The notes under the pieces are model-generated. The model did not search any database. It was not told the DNA's origin and worked only from the letters and a program-made list of their open reading frames with translations. A program made the position numbers and the translations under genes. 6,885 bases of DNA from Acidimicrobiaceae bacterium (GTDB lineage: Bacteria; Actinomycetota; Acidimicrobiia; Acidimicrobiales; Ilumatobacteraceae), in NCBI GenBank assembly GCA_003455715.1, contig DMQJ01000332.1, positions 1 through 6,885 of the forward strand, written 5' to 3'. This document shows, one piece after another, positions 1 through 6,007 of this stretch (positions are counted from its first letter, which is position 1; the number at the start of each line of letters is the position of its first letter).

Positions 1-1401
1 GTCACCGCCGCCCCCCCCCCCCCCCGCGCCGCGGCCGCCGACGCGACCATCGACGACGACGCCCGCGCCAACCTGCTCGCCGAGGCCGCCACCGCCGCCC
101 TGTGGTCGTTGCAGATGGACGAGTGTGAGCGTCTGGCGAACGAGGCGATCGCCACCGCTGAACGCGCCGGCTCGGCGAATGCACTTGCTCGTGCGCTGGG
201 TGTGCTCTCGAGGCGAATGAACTTCGCGGGCCGCATCGACGAGTCGCGACGGTGTGCCGATCGCTGTCTCGAGGCAGCCGGTTCCGACCCCGAAGCACAG
301 CGGGCCACGCCGCACCTCTACGCGGGCATGTCGTGGTGGCCGATCGATCCCATTCGCAGCGCTGCCACGTTCCAGGAGGGGATGCTGCGCGCTGAACGCC
401 TCGGCATCGGTTGGGCAATGCCCGTCTACCTGCAGGCGATGGTGTCGGCCGCGTTCGACTCGGGGCAGTGGGACGACGCGATCACCCACTACGACACCGC
501 CCGCGAACTGTTGGTGGAGATGGACGACCTCGACGAGCTGTCGATGGAGGCGCTGGTGGGCGTCGCCCGGTTCTTCCGCAACGAGCTTCCGGCCACCCGG
601 GCCTCGTTGGCTCGCATGCTCGACACCGCATCCAAGCCGCAGGCGCGTGTGGGTGGAGAGATCTACCTCCGGTGGTTGGAGGCGCTCGTGGCGACGCACG
701 ACGGCCATCGCGCCGAGGGCGCCGACCTCCTGCTTGGTATCTCCGAACTCTGCGACGCCATCGGAGTGCCACACGTGCAGCTTCCGTTCCTCGCCGACGC
801 AGTGGTCTGGGGGCTCGGAACGCAGCACCACGAGCGCGCGGTCCAGCGCTCAGAAGCCGCCGCTCAGCTGGCGACGCTGGCCGGTCGGCCCATCCATCGG
901 GCGACCGCGCTCCGCTGCAGGGCTGCCGTGCGCAACGACCACCGTGACGCGATGGCCGCCGTGGAAGAACTCCGCCCAACAAACCACCGCTTCGACCTGG
1001 TGCTCGCGTGCGAGCAAGCAGCACTTTCTGCCGCGACGGATGGGCGCACGGCGCTCGCCAGATCATCCGCCGAAGAAGGCATGGGCGTGGCCGAGCAGAT
1101 GGGGGCCGGGCTGCTGGTCCGCCGGCTCCACTCGGTGCTGCGCGCAGCCGGCGGCGGCCGAGGCGTGAAAGGACCCCGGCAGCGGCCGTCACATGGCTGG
1201 GAGAGCCTCACGGAGATGGAACTGCAGGTCGTGGCCCTGGTAGCCGAGGGTCTCACCAATGCTCGCGTCGCCGAGCGGTTGTACGTGTCGCGTCGGACGG
1301 TGGAGACCCACCTCGTGCACATCTACAGCAAGCTCGCCCTCGGCTCGCGCCGCGCGCTCATCGACGAGGCAACGGCACGAGGGCTGGCGTTACCTCGGTA
1401 G
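1..1401 (+). CDS. LuxR-family transcriptional regulator, C-terminal part (5' truncated)
   Basis: DNA-binding regulator; only its last 466 residues are present. The frame is open without a stop from base 1, so the real start lies off the window; the TTG at 109 and ATG at 115 are internal. Bases of about 60-1130 encode Ala/Leu/Arg-rich paired helices resembling the TPR-like sensor half of large ATP-dependent LuxR (MalT/LAL) regulators. Bases of about 1198-1375 encode a classic LuxR/FixJ HTH: LTEMELQVVALVAEGLTN, then VAERLYVSRRTVETHL with the recognition helix, then the HIYSKL tail. An N-terminal AAA/STAND ATPase is expected for this family but is not seen, so it is inferred only. The gene ends with TAG and faces the diiron gene across a hairpin. 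No neighbour identifies its target. The first about 30 codons contain a C15 run and may be mis-assembled. The HTH call is firm; the subfamily is likely. Confidence 0.88.
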   Translation, partial: VTAAPPPPRAAAADATIDDDARANLLAEAATAALWSLQMDECERLANEAIATAERAGSANALARALGVLSRRMNFAGRIDESRRCADRCLEAAGSDPEAQRATPHLYAGMSWWPIDPIRSAATFQEGMLRAERLGIGWAMPVYLQAMVSAAFDSGQWDDAITHYDTARELLVEMDDLDELSMEALVGVARFFRNELPATRASLARMLDTASKPQARVGGEIYLRWLEALVATHDGHRAEGADLLLGISELCDAIGVPHVQLPFLADAVVWGLGTQHHERAVQRSEAAAQLATLAGRPIHRATALRCRAAVRNDHRDAMAAVEELRPTNHRFDLVLACEQAALSAATDGRTALARSSAEEGMGVAEQMGAGLLVRRLHSVLRAAGGGRGVKGPRQRPSHGWESLTEMELQVVALVAEGLTNARVAERLYVSRRTVETHLVHIYSKLALGSRRALIDEATARGLALPR

Positions 1402-1418
1402 ACGCGCCCACAACGGCA

Positions 1419-1444
1419 GCAGCCGGGCCCTGAGGCCCGGCTGC
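1419..1444. terminator. perfect hairpin between convergent genes, probable bidirectional terminator
   Basis: An 11-bp perfect inverted repeat (GCAGCCGGGCC, loop CTGA, GGCCCGGCTGC) lies 17 bp after the LuxR stop and 25 bp beyond the stop of the opposing diiron gene. There is no T-tract on either side, so it is not a textbook rho-independent terminator. U-tract-free hairpins at convergent gene ends are common in high-GC actinobacteria. The structure is seen; termination is inferred. Confidence 0.65.
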
Positions 1445-1459
1445 GGTGGTCGATTCGGA

Positions 1460-1475
1460 AGCTGACGCGTCAGCT
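1460..1475. repeat. 16-bp perfect palindrome over the diiron gene stop codon
   Basis: AGCTGACGCGTCAGCT reads identically on both strands and contains the minus-strand stop codon (1470-1472). It could form a cruciform or a small second hairpin in the mRNA tail of either convergent gene, or bind a dimeric protein. It has no loop, so as RNA its central bases could not pair. No function can be assigned. Confidence 0.4.
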
Positions 1476-2606
1476 GCCGGCGACGGGTTGGGCGTCGTCG
1501 GCGCCCAACTCGAACTTCACGTACTCCTCGCCGGTGTCTTCCCAGTCTTCGAACTGGATGACGTTCATCTCCTCGAACTTGTGGCGCAGCCACTTGTCGT
1601 TGCGGTCGAGCAGGCCGAGCTTCTTGCAGTTGGGCACGATCTTGCTGAAGAGCATGCTCTGGAACACGCCACGGGTGGGGTCGGCCAGCACCAGCGGGAT
1701 GATGTCGCGGGTGTTGATGCCCATACGGTCCCAGACTTCCTGCTGCATGAAGCGGTCGCGCATGCGGATGGCGGCTTCGAAGGCGAACTCCTGGCGGTCT
1801 TTGATCTCCGCATCGGTCATGCCGTCGTAGACCTCCTTCAGGCTCAGCACCCCGAACGCCACGTGACGGGCTTCGTCGCTCATCACGTAGCGGAGGAGCT
1901 GCTTCAAGAGCGGCTCGTTGGTGAACTGGTGCAGGAAGCCGAAGGCCGCAAGCGCCAGGCCCTCCACCATCACCTGCATGCCGAGGTAGGTCATGTCCCA
2001 GCGGGCATCGTGCACGATGTCGTCGAGCAGCATTCGCAGGTGGGCATTCACCTGGTACTCGCCGCCGAGCTTCTCCTGCAGGTAGCGGGCGAACACCTCC
2101 ACGTGGCGGGCTTCGTCGACCACCTGGGTGCTGGCGTACAGCTTGGCGTCGTACCACGGCACGGTCTCGGTGATCTTGGCGGTGCAGATGAGCGCGCCCT
2201 GCTCGCCGTGAAGGAACTGGCTGAGGGTCCAGTTGCGGCTCTCGATGCCGAACTGCAGCCACTCCTTGTCGCCCCACTTGGCAACCGGGGTACCGATGTA
2301 CACGTCGGGCTGGAGGCCCACACCCAGCATCGCCTGGTCTTCGGCCACCGACTTCTCCACGTCGACATCGGTGTCCCACGGCAGATCAGTAGTGCCGTTC
2401 CACTGACCGGTCTTGGCCTTCTCGTACAGCTTGCGCAGCGCAGGGCGGGCAAGGCTGTAATCCCACGAGAAGATCGAATCGGCGTCGTTCTTCACCACGT
2501 GCTCGATCTCGTTCGGGTCGACCACGGGTACGGCCAGGATGGCATCGACGTCGTTGATCTCGGCGCGGCCGATGATCTCCTCGTTGGAGTTGTGGGTAAC
2601 GGTCAT
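1470..2606 (-). CDS. ferritin-like diiron-carboxylate protein, probable oxidase/oxygenase
   Basis: A 378-residue soluble protein with no signal peptide or membrane segment. It carries a full set of class-I diiron ligands in two helix pairs: E135 (in FLHGEQGAL), E165 and H168 (DEARH), E215 (MVEGLA), E245 and H248 (a second DEARH). The ligand spacing of 30, 3, 47, 30 and 3 residues resembles the four-helix bundle of ribonucleotide reductase R2, bacterial multicomponent monooxygenases and acyl-ACP desaturases, which use such sites to activate O2. Residues 1-110 and about 280-378 flank the bundle and I do not recognise them. The substrate is unknown; AurF-like N-oxygenase, R2-like oxidase and desaturase relatives are all possible. 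The ATG is preceded by AGGAG 9 nt upstream, inside the last codons of tetR, so the two genes are probably cotranscribed and translationally coupled. No reductase or ferredoxin partner lies in the window. Confidence 0.85.
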   Translation of the reverse strand: MTVTHNSNEEIIGRAEINDVDAILAVPVVDPNEIEHVVKNDADSIFSWDYSLARPALRKLYEKAKTGQWNGTTDLPWDTDVDVEKSVAEDQAMLGVGLQPDVYIGTPVAKWGDKEWLQFGIESRNWTLSQFLHGEQGALICTAKITETVPWYDAKLYASTQVVDEARHVEVFARYLQEKLGGEYQVNAHLRMLLDDIVHDARWDMTYLGMQVMVEGLALAAFGFLHQFTNEPLLKQLLRYVMSDEARHVAFGVLSLKEVYDGMTDAEIKDRQEFAFEAAIRMRDRFMQQEVWDRMGINTRDIIPLVLADPTRGVFQSMLFSKIVPNCKKLGLLDRNDKWLRHKFEEMNVIQFEDWEDTGEEYVKFELGADDAQPVAGS

Positions 2607-2611
2607 GGGGG

Positions 2612-3202
2612 TCAGCTCCTGATGAGTGAGGCCGCAAAGGCCGGGATGATGAAGGTACGAATGAACAGCCGAGCCGAGTCGGCGTCGGCGAAATCGACGT
2701 GATCGGAGGGGGCGAGGAAGTAGCTGATGACGAGACGAGCCAGCAGCTCGACGAGGCGGGCACTCTCGGGCCGCGGCAGGAAGGGATCCACCAGCGGAAC
2801 GATGAACAGCGTGGCGACCCGAATGATGCGCGGCAGACCGTCGACGGTGAGCTGCCCCAGCGTGTCGCCGGGCTCGGAGGCCAGCATGACGGCCAAGTGC
2901 TGGTCGTTACGCAACTCGTGCGTGGCCGACACGACGGTGCGGGTGAGCAGTTCCTCCAGGTCGTCGACGCCCTCGAGGTGGGCAAGCAGCCGGGTGAAGA
3001 AGTCTTCGATCTCCTGCAGCCGCAACGCATCGAACAGCACGTCCTTGCCGCCGGGGAACATGCGGTAGAGCGTTGCCCGCGACACACCCGCCTCCGACGC
3101 GATGTCGTCGATGGTGACCTTCTCGATACCCCACCGCTCGCAGCACACCTTGGCTGCGTCGAGCACGCGGCGCTCGGTCGAGAGGGGGGGCTGCGGGGAC
3201 AT
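2612..3202 (-). CDS. TetR/AcrR-family transcriptional repressor
   Basis: A 196-residue protein when started at the ATG at 3202-3200. Residues of about 8-55 form the TetR DNA-binding domain: RRVLDAAKVCCERWGIEKVT, then IDDIASEAGVSRATLYRMFPGGKDVLFDAL, with the usual Thr, Ile-Ala, Gly-Val-Ser and Tyr-x-x-Phe landmarks. The rest is a helical ligand-binding and dimerisation domain with no recognisable ligand class. Length is normal for the family. A GTG at 3214-3212 would add four residues, but it lies inside the predicted -10 element and operator, so I prefer the ATG. There is no Shine-Dalgarno before either start, and the promoter position predicts a leaderless message. It is followed after 5 bp by the diiron gene, so it most likely controls itself and that enzyme, with the ligand perhaps being the enzyme's substrate or product (inference). 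Confidence 0.93.
   Translation of the reverse strand: MSPQPPLSTERRVLDAAKVCCERWGIEKVTIDDIASEAGVSRATLYRMFPGGKDVLFDALRLQEIEDFFTRLLAHLEGVDDLEELLTRTVVSATHELRNDQHLAVMLASEPGDTLGQLTVDGLPRIIRVATLFIVPLVDPFLPRPESARLVELLARLVISYFLAPSDHVDFADADSARLFIRTFIIPAFAASLIRS
2616..2620 (-). promoter_or_regulatory. ribosome binding site of the diiron gene, inside tetR
   Basis: AGGAG on the minus strand lies 9 nt before the ATG at 2606 and within the last Arg-Ser codons of the repressor gene. Only 5 bp separate the tetR stop from this ATG, which supports a coupled two-gene operon and fixes the start of the diiron protein. Confidence 0.75.
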
Positions 3203-3206
3203 GAAG

Positions 3207-3238
3207 TGAGACACTAAGACGAAATCTGTCTCAGTGTC
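3207..3238. promoter_or_regulatory. probable TetR operator (overlapping inverted repeats)
   Basis: Two dyads overlap here. One is GACACTAAGAC (3210-3220), 7 bp, GTCTCAGTGTC (3228-3238), matching at 10 of 11 positions. The other is TGAGACA (3207-3213), 13 bp, TGTCTCA (3227-3233), a perfect match. Together they cover the -35/-10 interval of the tetR promoter, the usual place for an autorepressor site. The dyads are seen; binding by the adjacent TetR is inferred from family habit. The site is over 100 bp from the divergent binding-protein start and does not obviously block that promoter. Confidence 0.6.
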
Positions 3239-3240
3239 AA
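3211..3240 (-). promoter_or_regulatory. promoter of the tetR-diiron operon
   Basis: On the minus strand a perfect -35 TTGACA (3240-3235) is followed after 18 bp by TAGTGT (3216-3211), which keeps the key T, A and final T of a -10 element. The -10 ends 8 nt before the ATG at 3202, so transcription would begin at or within a base or two of the start codon. That explains the missing Shine-Dalgarno, since leaderless mRNAs are common in actinobacteria. Confidence 0.6.
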
Positions 3241-3271
3241 GGCACCCTCACTCGGCATACCGAATCCTGAT

Positions 3272-3288
3272 GAAACCGGTCAGGTTTC
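3272..3288. promoter_or_regulatory. inverted repeat upstream of the ABC operon, possible regulator site
   Basis: GAAACC and GGTTTC, a perfect 6-bp dyad, are separated by GGTCA and lie around the -35 zone of the proposed ABC promoter. An ACCGGT box starts at 3275 and recurs 18 bp on at 3293. A repressor or activator site is possible, but 6-bp dyads also arise by chance. Confidence 0.35.
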
Positions 3289-3297
3289 CTTCACCGG

Positions 3298-3306
3298 TGG
3301 TAGCCT
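3298..3306 (+). promoter_or_regulatory. possible extended -10 promoter of the ABC importer operon
   Basis: TGGTAGCCT fits the extended -10 pattern TGnTAnnnT. It would start transcription near 3313 and leave an untranslated leader of about 33 nt that includes the AAGGAG ribosome site. No good -35 is visible at 16-18 bp, which is acceptable for an extended -10 promoter but lowers confidence. Confidence 0.35.
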
Positions 3307-3330
3307 CCGAGCGCCAGTGTGAACAACTGC

Positions 3331-3336
3331 AAGGAG
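3331..3336 (+). promoter_or_regulatory. ribosome binding site of the substrate-binding lipoprotein
   Basis: AAGGAG sits 9 nt before the ATG at 3346. It selects that ATG over the in-frame GTG at 3319, which would also place nine residues in front of a normal lipoprotein signal peptide. Confidence 0.85.
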
Positions 3337-3345
3337 CCATCACCC

Positions 3346-4278
3346 ATGAAGCGATCCATCATCGCCACCGCTGCGGCCGCGAGCCTGCTGCTCGTCGCTT
3401 GCGGCGACGACGAGAACGACGCCGCCGACACCACGGCTGCGCCCACCACCACGGCCGCCCCCGTCAACGACTACGAGCTGTCGCAGGTGGAGGTCAATGC
3501 CGAGGCCGCCGCCTGCGCCGAAGGCAAGACCCTGGAGGCCGGCGCGCTCACCATCGCCACCGGCGATCCGGCGTTCCCGCCCTACGTCATCGACGACGCC
3601 CCTGAGAGCGGCCAGGGCTTCGAGGCCGCACTGGCCTTGGCGCTCGCCAAGGCCATGGGCTTCGAAGGCGAGACCGTCAGCTGGGTGCGCACCTCGTTCG
3701 ACACCGCTGTTGCTGGCAGCGAAGCCACCAACGACTTCAACCTGCAGCAGTTCACCATCAACGACGAGCGCAAGGCAGTGGTGTCGTTCAGCGACCCGTA
3801 CTACACCGCCAACCAGGCCGTGCTCGGCGCCATCGACGGCCCGGCCGCATCCATCACCTCCATGGCCGACCTGAAGGGCCTGAAGCTGGGCGCTGCCGCT
3901 GGCACCACCAGCCTGCAGTACATCCTCGAGGTCATCCAGCCCGACGCCGAGCCGTTCGCGTTCAATAGCAACGCCGATGCCGCCACCGCGCTGGGCAACG
4001 GCCAGATCGACGCCATCATCTCCGACCTGCCGACGGCCATCTTCTGGGCGGCTGCCGGTTCCGAGTTCGGTGGCATCGACAACACCAAGGTGTACGGCCA
4101 GTTCCCCCTCGGCGACCAGGGTGGCGACCAGTGGGGTCTGCTGTTCCCGCTCGACAGCCCGCTGGTGGAGTGCGTCAACCTCGCCCTCGCCGGCCTGGTG
4201 GAAGCCGGTCAGCTCGAGCAGATCACCGAACTGTGGATGACCAACTACACCGAAGCGGCACTGCTGCCGGAGAGCTGA
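3346..4278 (+). CDS. amino-acid-type ABC transporter substrate-binding lipoprotein (SBP_bac_3)
   Basis: Extracellular receptor of the importer encoded by this and the next two genes; 310 residues. Residues 1-18 are a lipoprotein signal peptide (KR, then a hydrophobic Ala/Leu stretch) ending in lipobox LVAC, so Cys19 would be lipidated. Residues 20-40 form an acidic then Thr/Ala/Pro-rich tether. Residues of about 63-300 are a periplasmic-binding-protein type II fold of the polar amino acid family: LTIATGDPAFPPY, a GFEAALALALAKAMG helix, TINDERKAVVSFSDPYY with R142 at the place of the carboxylate-binding Arg, AAAGTTS at 183-189, and DAIISD with D227 at the place of the amine-binding Asp. C57 and C276 may form a disulfide. 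These residues favour a zwitterionic amino acid-like ligand; which one cannot be read. It is the first gene of the operon, with the permease 19 bp downstream. Confidence 0.92.
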   Translation: MKRSIIATAAAASLLLVACGDDENDAADTTAAPTTTAAPVNDYELSQVEVNAEAAACAEGKTLEAGALTIATGDPAFPPYVIDDAPESGQGFEAALALALAKAMGFEGETVSWVRTSFDTAVAGSEATNDFNLQQFTINDERKAVVSFSDPYYTANQAVLGAIDGPAASITSMADLKGLKLGAAAGTTSLQYILEVIQPDAEPFAFNSNADAATALGNGQIDAIISDLPTAIFWAAAGSEFGGIDNTKVYGQFPLGDQGGDQWGLLFPLDSPLVECVNLALAGLVEAGQLEQITELWMTNYTEAALLPES

Positions 4279-4283
4279 GCCTC

Positions 4284-4289
4284 TAGTCT
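4284..4289 (+). promoter_or_regulatory. possible internal leaderless -10 element before the permease
   Basis: TAGTCT (TAnnnT) ends 8 nt before the permease ATG at 4298, which has no Shine-Dalgarno sequence. The geometry is the same as at tetR (TAGTGT, 8 nt, ATG). No clear -35 is present. If active, it would give a leaderless permease-ATPase transcript in addition to readthrough from the binding-protein gene. Confidence 0.35.
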
Positions 4290-4297
4290 CAACGGCC

Positions 4298-5206
4298 ATG
4301 ACGAACGAAGAGGGCGCCGACGCAGTGTCGGCGCCCTCTCGCGTTCCGGGGCTGACGCGCCGTGAAGTCTGGCTGCGCCGGCAGCGGCGACGCGGCATCC
4401 TCATCGCTTCGGTGTCGACGGCTGTCGTGCTCACCGTGGCCGTGGTGGGCATCACGTCCGCCAGCGGTTGGCCGCGGGTGAAGCAGTTGTTCTTCAACGG
4501 CGAGCGCTTCAAGAAGGACTTCCCTGAGATCCTCGGCTACCTGTGGGTCGACATCAAACTGTTCCTGCAGTGCATCCCGTTCATCCTCATCTGGGGCATG
4601 ACCATCGCCCTCTGCCGCAACGCTCGCACCCCGGTGCTGTTTCCCTTGCGGGCGTTCGCCGCGGCCTACACCGACATCTTCCGCGGCATTCCTGTGGTGC
4701 TCACCATCTATCTCATCGGCTTTGGCGTTCCCGCGCTCGGCCTGTGGGAGGGTGAGATTCGCTTCCTCGGCCTCGGCGGCGACGTGCGTTCGGTGTACCT
4801 GTGGGGCCCGGTGGCACTCATCCTCTCGTACTCCGCATACGTGGCCGAGGTGTTCCGTTCGGGCATCGAGGGTGTGCACGAAAGCCAGCGAGCGGGCGCC
4901 CGGTCACTGGGCCTCTCGCAACGGCAGACGCTGCACCACGTGGTGCTACCCCAGGCGGCTCGCCGGGTGGTGCCGCCGCTGATGAACGACTTCCTCTCGC
5001 TGCAGAAAGACGTTGCCCTGCTGAGCTTTCTCGGCATCATCGACGTGTTCCGCCGGGCCCAATCCATCAAGGACCTGCGCGGCAACTACACGCCCTACGT
5101 GGTAGCCGCCATCATCTTCCTCTGCCTCACCGTCCCGCTCACGCGATTCGTGGATTGGTACACCGCCCGGCATCGGCGTCGCACCGGGGGCACGGTGGTG
5201 GCATGA
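4298..5206 (+). CDS. amino-acid-type ABC transporter permease (HisM/GlnP-like)
   Basis: Inner-membrane channel subunit, 302 residues, probably a homodimer because no second permease is present. After a short polar N-tail and a basic patch (RREVWLRRQRRR, 21-32) come hydrophobic segments at about 33-52, 84-106, 131-147, 165-187 and 265-286, with a weaker one near 236-248. The diagnostic EAA cytoplasmic loop that docks on the ATPase is at 196-220 (SQRAGARSLGLSQRQTLHHVVLPQA region), with G205 and L217-P218 conserved and QRA in place of the textbook EAA. FPLRAFAAAYTDIFRGIP before it is typical of the polar amino acid family. The ATG lacks a Shine-Dalgarno; an in-frame GTG at codon 10 is the only near alternative and sits in the loop of a strong hairpin covering codons 4-14. 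The stop overlaps the ATPase start as ATGA. Confidence 0.9.
   Translation: MTNEEGADAVSAPSRVPGLTRREVWLRRQRRRGILIASVSTAVVLTVAVVGITSASGWPRVKQLFFNGERFKKDFPEILGYLWVDIKLFLQCIPFILIWGMTIALCRNARTPVLFPLRAFAAAYTDIFRGIPVVLTIYLIGFGVPALGLWEGEIRFLGLGGDVRSVYLWGPVALILSYSAYVAEVFRSGIEGVHESQRAGARSLGLSQRQTLHHVVLPQAARRVVPPLMNDFLSLQKDVALLSFLGIIDVFRRAQSIKDLRGNYTPYVVAAIIFLCLTVPLTRFVDWYTARHRRRTGGTVVA
4309..4339 (+). promoter_or_regulatory. perfect 13-bp hairpin within the first permease codons (possible attenuator)
   Basis: AGAGGGCGCCGAC (4309-4321), loop GCAGT, then GTCGGCGCCCTCT (4327-4339) pair without mismatch. It begins 11 nt into the permease coding region and 30 nt after the stop of the binding-protein gene. 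No T-run follows. A stem behind a binding-protein gene is a known way to keep that message in excess over the membrane subunits, by protecting its 3' end or stopping some polymerases; that role here is inferred. It also encodes a poorly conserved tail, so constraint on the protein is weak. Confidence 0.6.
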
Positions 5207-5973
5207 GCCCCAAGGTGTCCATTCGCAACGTTCGCAAGTCGTTCGGCACCAAAGCCGCCCGGCGAACCGTGCTGCACGACGTGTCGTTGGAGATCGGCGA
5301 GCACCAGGTGGTGTGCCTCATCGGCGCCAGCGGCTCGGGCAAGAGCACGCTGCTGCGGTGCATCAACATGCTCGAGCCGGTCGACGATGGCGAGATCTGG
5401 CTCCACGGACCCGACGGGGCCATCGACCTGGCCGAGCCGGGCCTCGACCCCGATCCCATCCGCCGACGTATCGGCATGGTGTTCCAGAGCTACAACCTGT
5501 TCCCGCACATGAGCGTGCTGCGCAACATCACGCTCGCCCCCACCAAGGTGCTCGGCAAGAGTGCTCCCGAGGCGCACGCCACCGCCATGGAGTTGCTCGG
5601 TCGCCTCGGCCTCGCCGACAAGGCGGCGGCGTACCCCGACCAACTCAGCGGTGGCCAGCAGCAACGGGTGGCCATCGTGCGCGCCCTGGCGATGCAGCCT
5701 GAACTGATGCTGCTCGACGAAGTCACCGCCGCGCTCGACCCGGTGCTGGTGGGCGAGGTGCTCAACGTCATCCGCGACATGCGCAACGACGGCATGACCA
5801 TGGTGCTGGCCACCCACGAGATGGGCTTCGCCCGCGAAATCGCCGACCTGGTGTGCTTCCTGAAGGACGGCGTCATTCTGGAGGCCGCCCCGCCCGCGCA
5901 GCTGTTCAGCGAGCCGCGGCACGCCGAGACCCGCGACTTCCTCGCCCGGGTCATCGCGTCCGGCCGTCTCTAA
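5203..5973 (+). CDS. amino-acid-type ABC transporter ATP-binding protein (GlnQ/HisP-like)
   Basis: Cytoplasmic ATPase that powers the importer; 256 residues, typical length. Motifs in order: Walker A GASGSGKST (41-49), Q-loop Q95 in MVFQSYNLFPH, signature LSGGQQQR (148-155), Walker B LMLLDEVT with catalytic E173, D-loop ALDP (177-180) and switch H205 in ATHEMGFA. The CINMLEP and SYNLFPHMSVLRNIT stretches are characteristic of the polar amino acid (PAAT) family. DEVT replaces the usual DEPT, which should not affect catalysis. The start is the ATG overlapping the permease stop (ATGA); the frame is open further upstream but that part overlaps the permease and is not protein-like for this family. 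Translation is probably coupled to the permease. It ends 34 bp before the convergent DUF1996 gene with no clear terminator between them. Confidence 0.95.
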   Translation: MSPKVSIRNVRKSFGTKAARRTVLHDVSLEIGEHQVVCLIGASGSGKSTLLRCINMLEPVDDGEIWLHGPDGAIDLAEPGLDPDPIRRRIGMVFQSYNLFPHMSVLRNITLAPTKVLGKSAPEAHATAMELLGRLGLADKAAAYPDQLSGGQQQRVAIVRALAMQPELMLLDEVTAALDPVLVGEVLNVIRDMRNDGMTMVLATHEMGFAREIADLVCFLKDGVILEAAPPAQLFSEPRHAETRDFLARVIASGRL

Positions 5974-6007
5974 ACAAGCTGCTGCTCGGCCAGGCCGCGC
6001 CGATGGC

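Noticed and set aside
11..25. C15 run as a phase-variable homopolymer tract
   Set aside because: It lies at the contig edge, mirrors the G-runs at the other end and falls in a region that cannot be checked; artefact is more likely.
1446..2702. 418-codon open frame on the plus strand opposite the diiron gene
   Set aside because: It is the antisense shadow of a strongly biased GC-rich gene; its translation is a Val/His/Leu/Glu-rich string with no domain, and the minus-strand frame has a complete diiron motif set.
3203..3214. GTG start adding four residues to TetR
   Set aside because: The GTG lies inside the predicted -10 element and the operator and has no ribosome site; the ATG at 3202 fits a leaderless start.
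3319..3345. GTG start nine codons upstream of the binding-protein ATG
   Set aside because: It would include the AAGGAG ribosome site in the coding region and put residues in front of a normal lipoprotein signal peptide.
3340..4512. 390-codon minus-strand frame opposite the binding protein
   Set aside because: Low-complexity Gly/Val/Asp translation, no start signal, and it spans the end of one real gene and the start of another.
4801..5202. 134-codon N-terminal extension of the ATPase
   Set aside because: It is fully inside the permease gene in another frame, and ABC ATPases of this family start at the overlap ATGA.
5987..5997. CGGCCAGGCCG as a terminator between the ATPase and DUF1996 genes
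   Set aside because: A one-base loop cannot form and there is no T-tract; no terminator is supported in this 34-bp gap.
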